Below, piece by piece: positions 62,723 to 64,000 of a DNA stretch of 64,000 bases. The notes beneath the pieces were generated by a model. The model worked only from the letters and a program-made list of their open reading frames with translations, was not told the origin of the DNA and made no database searches. Numbering within the stretch: the first letter of the stretch is position 1; each line of letters opens with the position of its first letter. The DNA comes from Micromonospora luteifusca (GTDB taxonomy: Bacteria; Actinomycetota; Actinomycetes; Mycobacteriales; Micromonosporaceae), in the NCBI RefSeq assembly GCF_016907275.1, contig NZ_JAFBBP010000001.1, positions 2,904,001 through 2,968,000 on the forward strand, read 5' to 3'. Both the position numbers and the translations under genes were made by a program.

Positions 62723-63253
62723 ATGAAATTGCGACAATTTGCGTTTATTGCAACGCTGATGACGGCTGCCTCGATCGCTGGCAGCGGCGTACCGCCAACC
62801 GGGCCGATTCCGGACGGCCGACCCGCCGGCAGCGTGGAGATCATCGACCTGAACGGCCTCAGCAACATCGAGTTCGGTGACACCGAGGACGAGCTGACCC
62901 GACGCGGCATCCTGCTCACCGATCTGGATGCCTGCGGGCCGATGCTCGCCGGCCACGACACGGTCAGCCCGGTCTTCGTGGAGGACAAGCTGGTGCTGCT
63001 CTGGGTCGGCGATCCGATGCGGACACCGGAGGGCATTACAGCGGGCTCACCTGTCGAGGAGGTGTGGGCCCGCTATCCCCAGGTCACTCGGCTTCACGCT
63101 CCACAAGGGACACATCGGCTTGACGGACTGCTCGCCCGCAGCGGCGACCGCGCGTACCTCTTCCTGCACGACGGGCGCACGGTCCGAAAGACCATCGTGG
63201 GGTACGCCGACTGGGCCCGCCGCCTCTTCGACGAGGGTGCGGGCCCGTGCTGA
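62723..63253 (+). CDS. Secreted hypothetical protein
   Basis: This 176-aa protein has a short signal peptide (KLRQFAFIATLMTAASIAGS). The body contains NIEFGDTEDELTRRGIL, VDACGPMLAG-like segment LDACGPMLAG, and GSPVEEVWARYPQ. The pattern of two short repeats with GxTxxEvxxRYP recalls PepSY-like or beta-propeller-free lipoproteins of actinobacteria, without a firm family. Two cysteines could form a disulfide. A G-rich ribosome-binding site precedes the ATG. Confidence 0.55.
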   Translation: MKLRQFAFIATLMTAASIAGSGVPPTGPIPDGRPAGSVEIIDLNGLSNIEFGDTEDELTRRGILLTDLDACGPMLAGHDTVSPVFVEDKLVLLWVGDPMRTPEGITAGSPVEEVWARYPQVTRLHAPQGTHRLDGLLARSGDRAYLFLHDGRTVRKTIVGYADWARRLFDEGAGPC

Positions 63254-63348
63254 CCGGCGCAGGCTGATCAGGGCGACGAGGCGCCAACACAGTCGAGGTC
63301 GCTGGCCGGCCGTCCTGGCCACGACATCAGTGCAACGACCGCCAGAAG

Positions 63349-64000
63349 TCATACGAGTGGGCGGCCGCGAAGTCCGTCGTACCCAATTCGCCGGCGAGCA
63401 CTGCGGTGAACCTGCAGCAGGGAGCCGAGGCGGAACAGGACACCGTCCTGGCCGTTGTCGCTGACGTGGCCCGAGCCGCAGCGGCGGCAGGCCCCGCGCC
63501 GACGCAGGTGGTAGGCGACGGTGGCGACGCCCAGCCCAATCCCCCAGGCAATCCAGAAGACGCTCGGAACGTAGAGAGCCCAGGTGCCCCGGACTTCGGG
63601 CGTCCACAGAAACATCAACCCGGCCGGAATGATCGTTACCGACACGATCGACGCTGGGACGACGGCGAGGGCGGGCGGGACCCGTTTACCGGCCTTGAAC
63701 CAGATCCAGCGGGGGTACACCTCGCCCCACCGGCCGACCAGACCATGGGTGAGCACGCCACCCGCCGCTGACGCCACCGCGCAGCCGAGCCCGACCGCCA
63801 GCATCCCGGGCGTGTCCTGCATCATCCGCAGGAAGTCCGGGGTGACGCCGAGCGGGAAGCCGAGGGCCCAGGCGATCCTGGTGACCTCGTAGGGCAGCGG
63901 GGCGAGGCAGGCGACAAGGACCGCCCATCTGCCCCAGCGCAACAGTGTGTGCCGTGCTGGCCCGTCACCAGCCCCGTGGCGGCGGCCGCAGTGGCCACAG
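63349..64000 (-). CDS. Membrane protein with zinc-ribbon N-terminus (5' end outside the window)
   Basis: The frame stays open to the window edge, so the start is missing. The visible part begins CGHCGRRHGAGDGPARH, a CxxC zinc-ribbon-like segment. Four or five helices follow (AVLVACLAPLPYEVTR, MLAVGLGCAVASAAGG, PASIVSVTIIPAGLMF, VFWIAWGIGLGVATVAYHL). A second cysteine pair (CRRCGSGH) stands near the C-terminus. Function is unknown; similar proteins are common in Micromonospora. A start inside the window (TTG 63942) would cut off the zinc-ribbon segment and is less likely. Confidence 0.6.
   Translation of the reverse strand, partial: CGHCGRRHGAGDGPARHTLLRWGRWAVLVACLAPLPYEVTRIAWALGFPLGVTPDFLRMMQDTPGMLAVGLGCAVASAAGGVLTHGLVGRWGEVYPRWIWFKAGKRVPPALAVVPASIVSVTIIPAGLMFLWTPEVRGTWALYVPSVFWIAWGIGLGVATVAYHLRRRGACRRCGSGHVSDNGQDGVLFRLGSLLQVHRSARRRIGYDGLRGRPLV

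Overview
The window comes from the chromosome of a high-GC actinobacterium, most likely Micromonosporaceae (Micromonospora or Salinispora type). The base composition is strongly GC-rich, GTG starts are common, and many genes appear leaderless, with a TANNNT-like -10 box 6-8 nt before the start codon. The protein set includes a WhiB protein, actinobacterial aspartokinase and LeuA, a DnaX with a very long Pro/Ala/Ser-rich linker, XRE-DUF5753/DUF397 pairs and LAL regulators. From memory of M. tuberculosis gene numbers, the backbone follows the order of Rv3677c-Rv3683 (MBL hydrolase, RidA, two Get3/ArsA ATPases, WhiB4, PonA2, phosphoesterase), then Rv3708c-Rv3710 (asd, ask, leuA), then Rv3715c-Rv3721c (recR, ybaB, dnaX). 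This is core chromosome with accessory genes between the blocks. No prophage, integrase, transposase or CRISPR array is visible.

Layout. 0-4.8 kb: the end of an FtsX-type permease, a two-component system, a receptor-like Ser/Thr kinase and membrane proteins. 5-10.8 kb, minus strand: a huge nucleotide cyclase/AAA/TPR regulator translationally coupled to an MBL-fold hydrolase, RidA, and a 51-aa DUF4177 protein. 11-19 kb: a membrane-anchored protein, two Get3-like ATPases, whiB4, ponA2, a YqeY protein and a phosphoesterase transcribed from back-to-back promoters, and tRNA-Pro. 19.4-34 kb, accessory: an ECF sigma factor and partner, a LAL regulator and methyltransferase, an MFS pump, an exported 5'-nucleotidase, a CpdA-like phosphodiesterase and a GGDEF protein. 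34-45.5 kb: lysC-asd, a lipoprotein, a nitroreductase, an ArsR regulator with a divergent MFS pump, leuA with an attenuator peptide, a DHA2 pump and an exported HNH nuclease. 45.5-51.6 kb: a complete oligopeptide ABC importer. 51.8-58.5 kb: recR, ybaB, dnaX, SRP RNA and tRNA-Ser. 58.6-64 kb: small accessory genes, including an XRE-DUF397 pair.

The most interesting non-gene signals are: (i) at least five 70-80 bp double-palindrome elements with GATC-containing ends and a shared GATGT core in intergenic regions; (ii) an unrelated stop-codon-associated repeat found twice inside operons; (iii) a 32-bp near-identical motif with two head-to-head DnaA-box-like halves at two distant places; (iv) divergent leaderless promoters whose -10 boxes overlap by 2 bp; (v) complementary loss of key ATPase residues in the two adjacent Get3-like proteins, suggesting an obligate heterodimer; and (vi) a leucine attenuator peptide ahead of leuA.
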